A program made the translations under genes and the position numbers. The notes beneath the pieces were generated by a model. That model was not told the origin of the DNA and did no database searches. It saw nothing but the letters and a program-made list of their open reading frames with translations. From Crossaster papposus (taxonomy: Eukaryota; Echinodermata; Asteroidea; Velatida; Solasteridae), in contig JBAIAA010000261.1 in NCBI GenBank assembly GCA_037893245.1, forward strand, positions 930,001 to 994,000: DNA of 64,000 bases, given 5' to 3'. This document shows positions 57,401 through 64,000 of this stretch, in pieces (positions within the stretch are counted from its first letter, which is position 1; each line of letters opens with the position of its first letter).

Positions 57401-60400
57401 GCCAATCTGCTTCCGAGCATGCATAGAAAATGTGCAATTGAAGTCTGGATACCAGATGCGGGTACCTTCTCAGAGGTAGGTTGCAGTTAAATGTTAAACT
57501 TGATCATCTATTAAACCAATAAAGTAGTACTGTACAGATAGATATTGCAATGAAAGCCTTTGTTTTGTTTGACTGAAAGATTAAATAAATAGTTTATTTT
57601 TATTTTACAAACAGTGCCTCTTTAACCAGTTCGCGCTGGGATTATTTTAACATCACCAAGCGGGATTATTTTTATCGAAACTCGATTCGAAGCAGGTTCA
57701 GGCCGATAGTGCCAGGTAGCACACCCACGCATTTCCGGCCTTGCTCGTGGCGTGTTTATGCGTCATTTGGGGAAAACTTTGCGTTTATATTCGTCATCCG
57801 GCGCAAACTTCTTAACCAGTTCGCGCCGGATGACGTATATAAACGCAAACATTTCCCAAAATTTAAAACGGATGACACATAAACACGCCAAGTTCAAGTT
57901 CGGAAATGTATGTCAGCAGCGCGCAAGGCCTGAAATGCGTGGGTGTGCTTCCCGGCACTATCAGCCTGAACACGCTTCGGATCGAGTTTCGTTAAAAATA
58001 ATCCCGCCCGTCGGCTCGGCGTTGTTAAAATAATCCCGGCGCGAAGTGGTTAAAGGCAACCCCCTCCCAGCCTATGGGCCCTGTGCACAAGGTCTTCCTT
58101 AGCGGACAGAAAAGGCGAGTTGGGGGCTCAATATCGACGCCATCTTACCGGCTTTGATTGAAGTGTCTGGTTCCCGCTATGATATGATATTCATAGTGAA
58201 GAGAGTCAGCAAACAGACAAAGCAATCCCACTGGTATACGATATTAAATAATGAAACGTAGTAGGGTGCGTAACACCAGCGACGCTCGCCTCAATGGGAA
58301 GAACAGTTGCTATGTGAACAGCATCCTCATTCGACCTCGTCCGGAGCCCACCCAGCATGATTCTACTGCACTTGTCAAATTAGTCTTGGTTGCAAGACGT
58401 CCTAATCGCGATATGCAGCGTGTGTAGGCCGCCGATGCGGGTGCCCTCTAACGTACGCCGTAGACCACGTCATGACCTTCGAATTGGACGTCTTGGCTAA
58501 CTTACATATTTTTCTCGAAAATTACTGAGCAGAATTATATCACATTTGCATGTGACGTTGCGTGTATAATTGCATGACGTGACATGCATAATTGCTGACT
58601 CATTGGTCAAGTTTCTGTTAGGTCACGTAATCATGCACGCAGTTTCGCATGCAAATGCGAGACAATTCTGCTTGGAATTTTCCGAGCAATTATGTCAGTT
58701 TATTAGCCAAGAGGTTATGGCGTGGTCTATGGCATACGTTGGAGGGCGCTCGCATTGGAGTCCTATACGCGCGCTGCATACCGTGATTAGAGCGTCTTGC
58801 AACCAATTGACTATTGTCAAATGCAATACAAAACGTGTGACGTCACATGTTTACATCTGTATTGAAATGTGCCCGGCGGGATGCGCACACGCATCATGTT
58901 TTGCACAGTGACAAAATGTTCCCAGTGACAAGTGGTAAATCTTCCTCAACATTCAGTGCTGTTTTTTTTCTTCTGTGTTTAGCTTGCCAGTGTGTCAAGC
59001 TGCACTGACTACATCAGCCGACGGGTCAAGATAAGATATCCCACTATACCATCGCAAACAGCAGAACAAAGTAGAAAGCGCAACTTCCCATACACGGTAT
59101 GCGTATGTTTATACACTTACACATGTATGTACATGTACATAAATAATGGCGCATCTACGCGCAAGTACACACATTCTCTTCGTAAATAACGTTATGGGGT
59201 CATTCCATAGGTTCAAGTGCTTATAGGTAGGATAAACCATTGGTAATTGCTTGAATTATTAGGAATAGGTGGATTTTATAGTAAATATCGTTTAACTGAC
59301 CTGTCCGAAGTTTTACAATTATGGATGCTGAGAAAAGCAAGACAAAACAAAGTTCGTTTTCAACCACCGTAGGGCAGTTATTTTTATGTTGTTCTTGGGT
59401 TTTTTGGCGATCGCCATCAATTTTTCGGAATAATCACAGGATATTCTGCAATCAATATTTACTTTCAAATTAGTATGATATTTCTTAATAATTTGGTAGT
59501 AAAAATTGTTGATATCTGCAAATGGTGTATCTTACCTTTAAGGAAAATTTCTCTATACTCAAACTCTGAAAATTCTTTCGACCCAAAATGTTTAACATCA
59601 CCTTAATTTGTCTTCTCCATTTTCTTTCATTATACCCCAAACCAATTCTACCTCTAGAACCCTTTACTGGATACCCAAAATGTTATGGGGACACAAAAAT
59701 GTCCCCACAACTCGATCAGATTTTTTCAAACAAAAAGAAAGTGTCTATATACCTCGGTTTATCCCTACCCACCATTAACAGTTCCAAAAGACAAGTTGGT
59801 CCGAGTTGTGTAAGCCACAACTAGGGACAGTGGAAATCTCATTAATCCATTCATGCGCGGCACTAGGGTATTTAGACCCGAAGGGTTTTCACAAAACAAT
59901 GCCTCGTGTTGGAGCAGCGAGCGAGTTCACTAGTCAACCGCCACGGACGGTTGAACGGGTCAGCGGGCCCCCTCTTACTAGTTTGCGAATCCGAGCAAGA
60001 CCACTCTGTCAGCCCTGCAATTTGAGGCACAAGTCGTAGGCTAGGGCCCAGGGTTCGCAAGAGTGCATAATCTCCCTGGGGCTGGTGAGCCTCATGGTTC
60101 AAGGAGACCAGTCCCTAGCCTTAGATCGATATAAATTTGTCAAAGACGTACAGCAAACCTTTCATGGTTTATTTTTGTGAGCTTAATTAGCCCTAACCCT
60201 GCCAGATCCAGCACATGGTGACTGCTTGACCTTGCTGGACTCTGCACACAAGTCAATGTGACAAAGTATGCAATCTGTTGCGTCTGGCAGGGTTTCTAGC
60301 CAAAATACCCTGGAGGGTTAGGACCGCAATGTACTCTGATCCCCTCTTCAACTCGTACTTTGTGGAAAGCAAAAATGAGCTGTTTATAACAGTCATACCT

Positions 60401-62386
60401 GCTAAAAGTCCCCCCTGCCTCATTCAGGAAATGCATTGGTGTACGCTGTTGAGGGATGACAAACACAACAGGAAGCTTGTATTGTCTAGGGAATTTTGTG
60501 TTCACCATAAACATGTCCAAACAAGACTAGTTGACGTATCGCTCGTTGGCACGTAGCCACGCCCCTTAACCTTTTTTCGAAGTCGCTTCGCCGTAAAAAA
60601 ACAATTATTTGTTCATCCTTTGTTAAACAATACTCATATTACATGTATTCCTAGTTCAAAGCATGCCGAAGAGCATAGTAAGTGCCGCTTGAACCCTGGT
60701 TGAACCGGTGACCCAGCTTTTTCCAAAACATAGTGCTGGCCCACGAGTATACCATTACTTTGTGTATATAAAGGGGCCTTTCAAGTCTTGGTTTTCCAGA
60801 CCTACCCAAGCAATTGTTACCTTGCCCCATTCAAAAACACCAGCTGCGATCGAATATATTCAGAGACTATGGGAAAGTACTGTGTTGACATATACAGCCA
60901 TAAAACCGAACAGCTTTGGGGTTATACACGAAATACAACCGACTGTGGGAAAAATGTATGCACGCGCGTACGCGTTCGTGTAAAACAAAAATGGCCGCAC
61001 GTCGCAAAGTTAACCAGTTCGCGCAAGGTTTATTTTTTTAAGTTACCGGGACCACTGGCAGGATTATTTTTCATTCTTGATAATTCAAGCAGTTACTAAT
61101 GGTGTATCCTACCTTTATTGAAGCTAGGACACATTTTTTAATTGGATTTATTTTTGTGTTCCGGAAAAAGTAATAACTCAGTGATTTTTGTTCGCGTAAG
61201 TTTGTTGACCGAGTGTCGAGAATAATGTGGTCTTACAATTGTTTTCAACAGGTACATTGCACAGCATTTGATGCCTCCGTCATTTTAGCAGCACTTCTAC
61301 CCAATGCAAATCAGCAGGTACGAATTAAGAAAGAAGAAAAAAATGGCGATTAAAGCTCATTGTTTGTTATTTACCAGCACTTAAAGGGATCGTATACGTT
61401 TGGTAATTACTGCAAATATTAATGGCAGTAAAAACTTACTTGGTAAGAAGTACAGCAGCTTTGGATAGTATAATGCATTTTTAGAAACTTTTTACTTCGA
61501 AGTACTGCGGTTATGGAAACAGATATCACTTTTTATTCCTAAAAATTTGAATCTGAGAAGCGTTACTGCAGTGACGTTTCTCAGAGTGTGTACTTCAATG
61601 CAGATTATTCTTCCTGCGTGGACATAACCGCTCCAGATCTCCGGCAATATCTCAAAATCGCTACCACCTTTTGATATGAAATTTGTACAGGTTAGTTTTA
61701 TGGTATATATCTATAACCATATAGGATTGAAACAAACAGTGGGTTCCAATTACCAAACGTATACGATCCCTTTAATGTGGACTATAATGCTTCTCTCCAG
61801 AGAGCAGGGTTGACAAACTGGCTTAACCCTCCAGGGTATTTTGGCTAGAAACCCTACCAAACGCATCAGATTGCATCGTTTGACTTGGCTGCAGAGTGCA
61901 GCGAGATCCATCAAGTCAGAAATCTAAAGGTCAAACTGCTTCAGAGTCTGCGGTCACAGAACACAGCAGGATCCATTCTCTGTCATTTTTCAATGGAGAT
62001 TAGCTCTAGCAGTCTTAGACTGGGGTTGTCTAATAGACTGTTGTTGACAGCTAAATACATCAAAGTGCACAAGACATTTTTGCCTGATGCACTGAGCTAT
62101 GTCGGGCAGGGTTAGGGTTAAGACACGACTGTATTCCCTCTGTCCTAGCTTGATATTTTTGTATTGAGACAAGAAGTTCTTTTCTGCACTAAATGTTGAT
62201 CATATTTATGGATGGACTATTTGCCGGTGTTTTAAGTTTAGGTCTAACTTGAGTCTGATGTTCTTTGACATTAAAGTGGGTACGACAATAAGAGATCTTT
62301 TGTTTTAAAGGACATTGTTTTTTGGGTTTTTGTTTCAGTTACCCGAAGTTCTGAAACCCCACATGCCACGGGCAGTGCCATCGTGA
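39406..62386 (+). CDS. SLIMP: Mitochondrial seryl-tRNA synthetase-like protein, SLIMP-type (catalytic residues lost)
   Basis: Seventeen exons, phases all consistent: 39406-39759, 40095-40196, 42080-42154, 44448-44522, 46130-46178, 46565-46619, 47431-47578, 49651-49686, 50543-50609, 52248-52293, 53115-53152, 53436-53482, 55138-55247, 57382-57475, 58983-59096, 61252-61317 and 62339-62386; 507 residues (human SARS2 518). Residues 1-50 are basic and lack acids (mitochondrial presequence). Residues ~90-195 form the SerRS tRNA-binding coiled-coil arm, then the class II core (FYPAALRLPNKLHP, GFTPLTCPAMYK). The serine-binding TxE is VSP (314-316). Motif 2 CYRAE is SYKNC (343-347). The motif 3 arginine is Val480. 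It is therefore probably not a synthetase. SLIMP in insects is a mitochondrial SerRS paralogue that partners SARS2. Intron 10 uses a GC donor. Confidence 0.9.
39800..39905 (+). repeat. tRNA-derived SINE fragment
   Basis: It has ATGGTCATGGGTTCAAATCC (box B-like) and GTGTCCTTGGGCAAGCCACT, both standard in many animal SINEs. It lies just inside SLIMP-like intron 1. Confidence 0.75.
40290..40531 (-). repeat. TTAACCAGTTCGCGCCGGG MITE, inverted, full length
   Basis: The ends are TTAACCAGTTCGCGCCGGG and CCGGCGCGAACTGGTTAA. Its right TTAA is also the left TTAA of the next element, so two TTAA-targeting elements sit back to back. Confidence 0.92.
40529..41413. repeat. AAAGGTAGGAT MITE split by a ~730-bp insertion
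   Basis: The left part (40529 to ~40613) has AAAGGTAGGATGTATC and CTACCGAATTATTAAAC. The right part resumes at ~41345 with AATAATGATTCAAGGCATCC and GCGCTAGATTATATCCTGTA. Between them lies a foreign segment carrying a C(17) run (41015-41031) and the hairpin at 41135-41342. Confidence 0.7.
41135..41342. repeat. Large GC-rich hairpin (GGACCCGGTTAT ... ATAACCGGGTCC)
   Basis: GTAATAACAGTGCGAGGACC at the left pairs with GGTCCTCGCACTGTTATTAC at the right. Inside, GATAATGACCGGGTTGGGGG pairs with two direct copies of CCCCCAACCCGGTCATTATC. The structure is a near-complete hairpin with one arm duplicated. Confidence 0.93.
41672..41906. repeat. CTAAGC-type MITE in SLIMP-like intron 2
   Basis: It begins GGGGCCAATTTCATAGAGC and ends GCTCTATGAAATTGGCCCC, a 19-bp perfect terminal inverted repeat. 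Confidence 0.9.
42359..42600 (+). repeat. TTAACCAGTTCGCGCCGG MITE, full length
   Basis: It begins TTAACCAGTTCGCGCCGG and ends CCCGGCGCGAACTGGTTAA. It is one of the best-preserved copies in the window (242 bp). Confidence 0.92.
42602..42754 (-). repeat. Adjacent inverted, internally deleted copy of the same MITE
   Basis: It begins TTAACCAGTTCGCCCCGGG one base after the previous copy ends, in opposite orientation, and ends CGAACTTGTTAA. About 90 bp of the body are missing. Confidence 0.8.
42901..43015. repeat. Short ATGTGACC-family hairpin (CCAGCATGAGTAAATGAG subfamily)
   Basis: ATGTGACCCAGCATGAGTAA at the left pairs with TTACTCGTGCTGGGTCACAT at the right, and the arms continue into ATGAGACACTTTG/CAAAGTGTCTCAT. 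At 115 bp this is the most compact member. Confidence 0.9.
43315..43723. repeat. TTGCAAGACGTCCTAATCG inverted-repeat element
   Basis: The left end is GTCTTAGTTGCAAGACGTCC and the right end is GGACGTCTTGCAACCAAGAC. A second copy is at 58381-58806. A CATGCAAATG motif occurs in both. Confidence 0.88.
43741..44354. repeat. ATGTGACC-family element, 614 bp, in SLIMP-like intron 3
   Basis: It begins ATGTGACCTGTCACCAC then AAAATGAGAGTAAAGTCG and ends CATTTTGTGGTGACAGGTCACA. It is longer than other members (~425 bp), so it may contain an insertion. It lies about 95 bp before exon 4. Confidence 0.85.
44860..45070. repeat. Dispersed repeat, inverted copy of 18765-18990
   Basis: GTAAACGGCAGCCGCAGTTA, GTAAAATACATGTTTACTAG and TGTCTGCCGAGTTTCAAGAC are reverse complements of blocks in PSMB1 intron 3. 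Confidence 0.8.
45127..46077. repeat. Inverted-repeat element, ~950 bp, containing a nested element
   Basis: The ends are CATAGAGCTATATTAAATTA and TAATTTAATATAGCTCTATG, continuing into CTAGAGCGCT/AGCGCTCTAG, so the terminal repeat is about 30 bp. CpG-rich inner flanks surround a nested ATGTGACC element at 45501-45946. It ends ~50 bp before exon 5. Confidence 0.9.
45501..45946. repeat. ATGTGACC-family element (CGCTCCATCGTAATCAGG subfamily), nested
   Basis: It begins ATGTGACCCGCTCCATCG then TAATCAGGAATAAGTC and ends TTCCTGATTTCGATGGAGC then GGGTCACAT. It sits inside 45127-46077. Confidence 0.88.
46254..46456 (-). repeat. AAAGGTAGGAT-family MITE fragments
   Basis: GCCGGATGCCTAGAATC to TGGTGTATCCTACCTTTAAAC is the reversed left half. 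It is followed by ACAATATTTACTATAAAAT to ATGGTGTAGTCTACCTTTTA, the usual right half, so two truncated copies or a rearranged one are present. Confidence 0.75.
46630..46947. repeat. GTCTGGCAGGG / TTAACCCT repeat fragment
   Basis: It contains AGGTCGAACTGCCTCAGATTC, CACAGCAGAATCCATCTC, CACTGTGCTACGTCTGGCAG and a final TATATAGGGTTAA. Similar sequence is at 61815-62120, where it ends GGGCAGGGTTAGGGTTAA. Confidence 0.65.
46948..47396. repeat. ATGTGACC-family element (CTGCTCTGTAAAAATGAG subfamily)
   Basis: It begins TTTGTGACCTGCTCTGTAAA then AATGAGTCAGATGTC and ends GACATCTGACTCATTTTCAC then AGAGCGGGTCACAT. It is 35 bp upstream of SLIMP-like exon 7. Confidence 0.88.
47829..48190 (-). repeat. SINE with (AAAT)n tail
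   Basis: An AAATAAATAAATAAAT tail is followed by TTATATAGGGCTTTTCACAC, GCATCTCAAAGCGCTTCC, CCTGGTCACTGGGCC, GTGTCTTGCTCAGGGACACA and GGGACTCGAACCCACACTC. The order fits a minus-strand tRNA-derived SINE. Confidence 0.82.
48270..48335. repeat. 21-bp tandem repeat (TGGCCTTCCATTGCCAATC)
   Basis: Three near-identical units and a partial one, TGGCCTTCCATTGCCAATCG with one C/A variant. Confidence 0.9.
48420..48720 (-). repeat. Second SINE copy
   Basis: It has TTTCAAAGTGCTTTACAATT, CCCATTACTCCTGGGTGGAA, AGTGTCTTTCCTAAGAACAC and CAGGGTTCGAATCCACGTAC, the same order as 47829-48190. Confidence 0.75.
48853..49086 (+). repeat. TTAA MITE, left end truncated
   Basis: It starts inside the family (TTAGCCGGAGGACATATATACACG) and ends CCCAGCGCGAACTGGTTAA. 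Confidence 0.82.
49104..49525. repeat. Inverted-repeat element with CCGCGGCC ... GGAAACACGGCTT
   Basis: Shared blocks with 62472-62925 in reverse are ATGTCTCACATTGTGGGCGC/CCCAAATGTGGGACATTC, TTTGACCTCGAGACAAAGCA and TGCGGCTCAGCAGGAA-like sequence. Both have higher GC than their flanks. Confidence 0.75.
49868..50113. repeat. CTAAGC-type MITE in SLIMP-like intron 8
   Basis: It begins GGGACCAATTTCATAGAGC and ends GCTCCGTGAAATTGGCCCC. It is close to 35341-35583 in reverse orientation. Confidence 0.88.
50740..50800 (+). repeat. Fragment of the TTAACCAGTTCGCG MITE
   Basis: It starts TTTAACCAGTTCGCGTCG and includes CAGGATTCAAAATGGATG. It is interrupted by an ATAATAATAAT microsatellite and a SINE. 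Confidence 0.7.
50805..51440 (-). repeat. SINE cluster with a 184-bp tandem duplication and an inverted end
   Basis: 50921-51104 and 51105-51289 are near-identical (ATTGAAACATCCCAAATACC ... GGGCACACRCACCATAGTCC). From about 51285 a copy in the opposite direction (GTCTGTGGGTAAAGCTGCAG) forms a hairpin with CTGCAGTTTTACCCACAGAC. Confidence 0.9.
51464..51637 (+). repeat. Rearranged, partial TTAACCAGTT MITE
   Basis: It has AACACGTCATGAGCAAGGCC and CCAGTGTGAACTGGTTAA but an altered middle rich in GGGCCCAGGCCCGGGCCC. Confidence 0.65.
51686..51927 (+). repeat. TTAACCAGTTCGCGCCGG MITE, full length
   Basis: It begins TTAACCAGTTCGCGCCGG and ends TCGCAAGCCGGTTAA, 242 bp. Confidence 0.9.
51950..52105. 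repeat. Diverged CTAAGC-type MITE fragment
   Basis: It keeps TTTGCTTAGCATGAAACAC, GTTTTGGCTGGTAATC and GGAATTGGCTCCAG, but the left terminus is missing. Confidence 0.65.
52394..53022. repeat. AAAGGTAGGAT MITE interrupted by a TTAACCAGTT MITE
   Basis: The host begins CTAAAGGTAGGATACACC and ends GGTGTATCCTACCTTT. The guest at 52553-52794 begins TTAACCAGTTCGCGCCGG and ends CGGCGCGAACTAGTTAA, with TTAA on both sides. The host is therefore older than the guest, and the insertion confirms TTAA target use. Confidence 0.93.
53971..54118. repeat. ACCGGCAATCGTGG family, second copy
   Basis: The ends are ACCGGCAATCGTGGAC and GTCTACGATTGCCGGT. GGGTCCACGATT occurs inside, as in 3179-3353. Confidence 0.8.
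54385..54510. repeat. Tandem repeat (GTTGAGATATGCTTGTCCGT)
   Basis: About five imperfect ~24-bp units alternating GTTGAGATATG and CCATGGGGATATGG. The same words reappear at 54923-54960, so the ATGTGACC element at 54512 was inserted into this array. Confidence 0.85.
54512..54922. repeat. ATGTGACC-family element inserted in a tandem array
   Basis: It begins TTTGTGACCTGGCACCAAG and ends GTGGTGCCAGGTCACAT. The array unit (GTCTGTCAAGATAT | ATGCTTGTCCG) continues on the far side. Confidence 0.85.
55468..55894. repeat. ATGTGACC-family element (GTCATCACAAAATGAG subfamily)
   Basis: It begins ATGTGACCTGTCATCAC then AAAATGAGCGTAAAG and ends TTTTGTGATGACAGGTCACAT. It is the reverse-complement match of 11917-12339 and looks young. 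Confidence 0.9.
55943..56310 (-). repeat. SINE copy
   Basis: It has AATAATAAGCAGTTCTTATA, CTACCAAGACTGGTACTCAA, CATTCCAAATACCATCTCAG, CCATTTACTCCTGGGTGGAA and GGCCGGACTTGAACCAACAA, the same order as 50805-51300. Confidence 0.82.
56783..57336. repeat. Inverted-repeat element with TTCACGAAACGCTAAGACG
   Basis: GATTTCACGAAACGCTAAGA at the left and AGTTATAACGAGTTTCGTGG at the right are weakly inverted. Many CTAAGA/TCTTAG words occur inside. It lies just before SLIMP-like exon 14 (57382). Confidence 0.55.
57622..58053. repeat. Two TTAA MITEs in opposite orientation sharing one TTAA
   Basis: 57622-57815 is an inverted, internally shortened copy, and 57812-58053 is a full-length forward copy beginning TTAACCAGTTCGCGCCGG. 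They share the TTAA at 57812-57815, like the pair at 42359-42754. Confidence 0.9.
58381..58806. repeat. TTGCAAGACGTCCTAATCG element, second copy
   Basis: It begins GTCTTGGTTGCAAGACGTCC and ends near GATTAGAGCGTCTTGCAACC. The interior shares GCGTACGTTAGAGGGC-type and CATGCAAATG sequence with 43315-43723. Confidence 0.85.
59224..59541 (-). repeat. AAAGGTAGGAT-family MITE, full length, reversed
   Basis: It starts TATAGGTAGGATAAACCATT and ends AATGGTGTATCTTACCTTTAA, in the orientation opposite to 8958-9273. Confidence 0.85.
59821..60118. repeat. GC-rich segment bounded by CTAGGGAC ... GTCCCTAG
   Basis: It is clearly more GC-rich than its surroundings, with CGAGCGAGTTCACTAGTC and GGGCCCCCTCTTACTAG. 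The 8-bp ends are inverted. I do not recognise the family. ORFs across it are short and not supported as coding. Confidence 0.55.
60190..60330. repeat. CCCTAACCCTGCC repeat fragment
   Basis: It begins GCCCTAACCCTGCCAGATCC and contains TGACTGCTTGACCTTGCTGG and GTTGCGTCTGGCAGGG, matching 19012-19130. It runs into CAAAATACCCTGGAGGGTTA, whose reverse complement opens the block at 61815. Confidence 0.7.
60566..61012. repeat. Third copy of the AAGTCGCTTCGCCGTAAAAA repeat
   Basis: It lacks the CGACGTGCCACCG start but keeps GAAGTCGCTTCGCCGTAAAA through GGCCGCACGTCGCAAAGTTA. It is directly followed by a TTAACCAGTTCGCGC fragment at 61012. Confidence 0.8.
61383..61775. repeat. Inverted-repeat element in SLIMP-like intron 16
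   Basis: The ends are TTAAAGGGATCGTATACGTT and AACGTATACGATCCCTTTAA; the terminal repeat extends to about 28 bp (TGGTAATT/AATTACCA). Confidence 0.93.
61815..62120. repeat. TTAACCCTCC ... GTTAGGGTTAA repeat
   Basis: It begins CTTAACCCTCCAGGGTATTT and ends CGGGCAGGGTTAGGGTTAA. The middle shares CACAGCAGGATCCATTCTC and GATTAGCTCTAGCAGTCTTA with 46630-46947. Confidence 0.7.
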
Positions 62387-63156
62387 CCGACCTGATGATC
62401 AAAGTGAAAAGCCAGCTTGAGTCTGTGGTAGTGGTGTAGAAATATAATTCCTGGTCTGCAGATAGGACATGAATCAGTGGCTAAAGCCGTGTTCCCATTG
62501 GATTTTTCTGTAAAATTCTCCAGCCTATACCTTCCCCTCCCTTCACACTGACACGCCTTAGTGATCCTCCACGTCTTGCACGAGTGTTGCATCTTGTGTA
62601 CACTTCCAGGCTCCATATAACCCCGCTTCACTTCGCAAATGTGCGGTAGATGGAAGCCCTGTCAACGTACCGCGGCGGTCATGTAAAACTACTATGCCGA
62701 AAGTTCTTGCTTAGCCGTGATAAGTTATCAGGGTTGCTGAAAAGTCCAATGGAAACAACCTCGTCCTAGTACCTCGACCACGCGTAAACTGCTTTGTCTT
62801 GAGGTCAAATGCGACTGATGTGTACAGCGCCCAAATGTGGGACATTCTACCAGTCTTGCACGGATAATCAATCAATCATATTTATTTCCACGTGGTATAA
62901 AAGTTTAAGTGGGAACGCACGGTAGAACAAGTCTTTTGATTATGCAATGAGGCTTTAAATGTAATATTTGTACCTAAAACAAAGTTTTCAGGGCACTAAC
63001 CGGTCCTAAATTAAATTCTGTATACATTTTTTGAAAAATTGTATATCTTCTACATGCAGTGACCCTTGGGTGGTAAGACAATTATTTGTCAACTGCAGGA
63101 AAAGGCGACACATTTCAAATGTACAGAGCTTACACAATAGGTGTATCAAGATAAAT

Positions 63157-63162
63157 TTTATT
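63157..63162 (-). terminator. Candidate minus-strand polyA signal
   Basis: TTTATT on the + strand reads AATAAA on the minus strand, followed by a GT-rich stretch. It would serve a gene entering from the right edge. Position only. Confidence 0.3.
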
Positions 63163-63397
63163 GAATATGTACAAAAAATACAATGTACATCAAATCTTAC
63201 ACAAATATAAGACATCTGTGTGCCTGATGTTTGTCAAATCAATTGGCACGCCATATAAAATACTGTCGTTTGGATCTGGGAAGTAACTACATGTAATTCA
63301 AAAAATGGTGTTAGATGAATTGTAATGCAAAAAAAGCTAGATTACAGGTTGGAGAAAAGATTTAAAGGTTTACATGGTGTCGGACACATTGCAATTA

Positions 63398-63719
63398 AAG
63401 GCAGGATACACCATTGTTAATTGCTTGAACTATCATGACCTGTCCGAAGTTTTACAATCATGGATGCTGAGAAAAGCAAGAAAAACAGCATTCGTTTTCA
63501 ACCGGCGTCTGGCAGTGGTTCTTATGTTGTTGGTTTTTTTTTCTGGCGATCTGTATTTTGGTTAACAAATTTCAAATATTCGTAGCAATTACAGGATATC
63601 TAGTGCAATCATTTTGCTGGATGCCTACAATCGATATTTACTCTCAAATAAGCAAGAAATTTATTAATAATTCGGTAGTAAAAATTGTTGATATCTGCAA
63701 ATGGTGTATCCTACCTCTA
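63398..63719 (-). repeat. AAAGGTAGGAT-family MITE, full length, reversed
   Basis: It starts TAAAGGCAGGATACACCATT and ends AATGGTGTATCCTACCTCTAA, about 322 bp. Confidence 0.87.
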
Positions 63720-63943
63720 ATAGTTAACACTAGGAATGAAAAATTTTGTGAAAATAATTTCATTTCCTACCTGTGTGAAATGTTTTTCAATTTTAGGTCA
63801 ACTTTCAATTGCAATGTACTGTAAAGTTGGTGTGTCTGTGCTTTTAGGGGATTGCACCCTGACAAAGATATTTTCAAATTGAATTGATAATTTTCTAGCA
63901 TTGTATTTGTTATGAGCCTTCGAATGAGACGTTGACGGTTGTT

Positions 63944-64000
63944 CTACGATTGTTGACCTTTCTTCTGTCGTTTCCAGAATTTCCTGACTTCATCGTGACC
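63944..64000 (-). CDS. Possible C-terminal end of a minus-strand gene (partial)
   Basis: The minus strand from the window edge reads GHDEVRKFWKRQKKGQQS then TAG. The charged tail and a downstream AATAAA at 63162-63157 fit a last exon. On the + strand the same place looks like a 3' splice site (TTCTGTCGTTTCCAG then AATTTCCTG), so a plus-strand exon from 63977 is an alternative. The family is unknown. Confidence 0.25.
   Translation of the reverse strand, partial: GHDEVRKFWKRQKKGQQS

Larger units (their letters stand above)
62387..63943. other. 3' flank of the SLIMP-like gene and intergenic region
   Basis: No exon was identified. It holds the element at 62472-62925 (related to 49104-49525), the minus-strand polyA candidate, and the MITE at 63398-63719. 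The SLIMP-like 3' UTR must lie in the first part, but no canonical AATAAA was seen nearby. Confidence 0.45.

Noticed and set aside
58570..58911. 113-codon ORF on the + strand
   Set aside because: It lies across the TTGCAAGACGTCC inverted-repeat element and has no family similarity.

Overview
The window is animal nuclear DNA. It holds spliced genes with GT-AG introns, AT-rich introns full of short inverted-repeat elements, tRNA-derived SINEs, and no autonomous transposon ORF. Five conserved eukaryotic genes could be rebuilt exon by exon with consistent reading phase. The retained SLIMP-type seryl-tRNA-synthetase paralogue and the repeat style (CTAAGC-type and TTAA-flanked MITEs, microsatellites, ACATGTA motifs) suggest a non-vertebrate deuterostome, most likely an echinoderm such as a sea star. 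That identification is inference.

Layout, left to right: (1) 232-1011 (+), an unrecognised coiled-coil protein with a C-terminal membrane segment, possibly only the last exon of a longer gene. (2) 3566-6343 (+), DNLZ, the mitochondrial zinc-ribbon co-chaperone, in 2 exons; its intron carries a perfect 43-copy 10-bp array. (3) 10373-14323 (-), LSM2, in 4 exons with an inferred ATG-only first exon. (4) 14782-21776 (+), PSMB1, proteasome beta-6, in 6 exons and head-to-head with LSM2. (5) 25390-39220 (-), TADA1, a SAGA subunit, in 9 exons including a 37-nt microexon, tail-to-tail with PSMB1. (6) 39406-62386 (+), a mitochondrial SerRS-like gene in 17 exons, 185 bp from the TADA1 start codon; it has lost the catalytic TxE, motif-2 and motif-3 residues and is therefore SLIMP-like. 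(7) 63944-64000 (-), a possible C-terminal end of another gene, with a polyA signal at 63157-63162.

The genes do not form an operon or a pathway. They are housekeeping genes arranged as two divergent pairs (LSM2/PSMB1 and TADA1/SLIMP-like), each probably sharing a bidirectional promoter. DNLZ and the SLIMP-like protein would both act in mitochondria.

Most of the remaining sequence is non-autonomous repeats. The main families are: a TTAA-flanked family beginning TTAACCAGTTCGCGCCGG (about 17 copies or fragments); a second one beginning AAAGGTAGGATACACCATT; elements ending ATGTGACC...GGTCACAT with varied inner palindromes; CTAAGC elements; and elements bounded by TTAACCCTAAC...GTTAGGGTTAA, which resemble telomere repeats. 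At 36062-38323 four elements are nested in one older element, and one of them is a hAT-type element with a perfect 8-bp target duplication.
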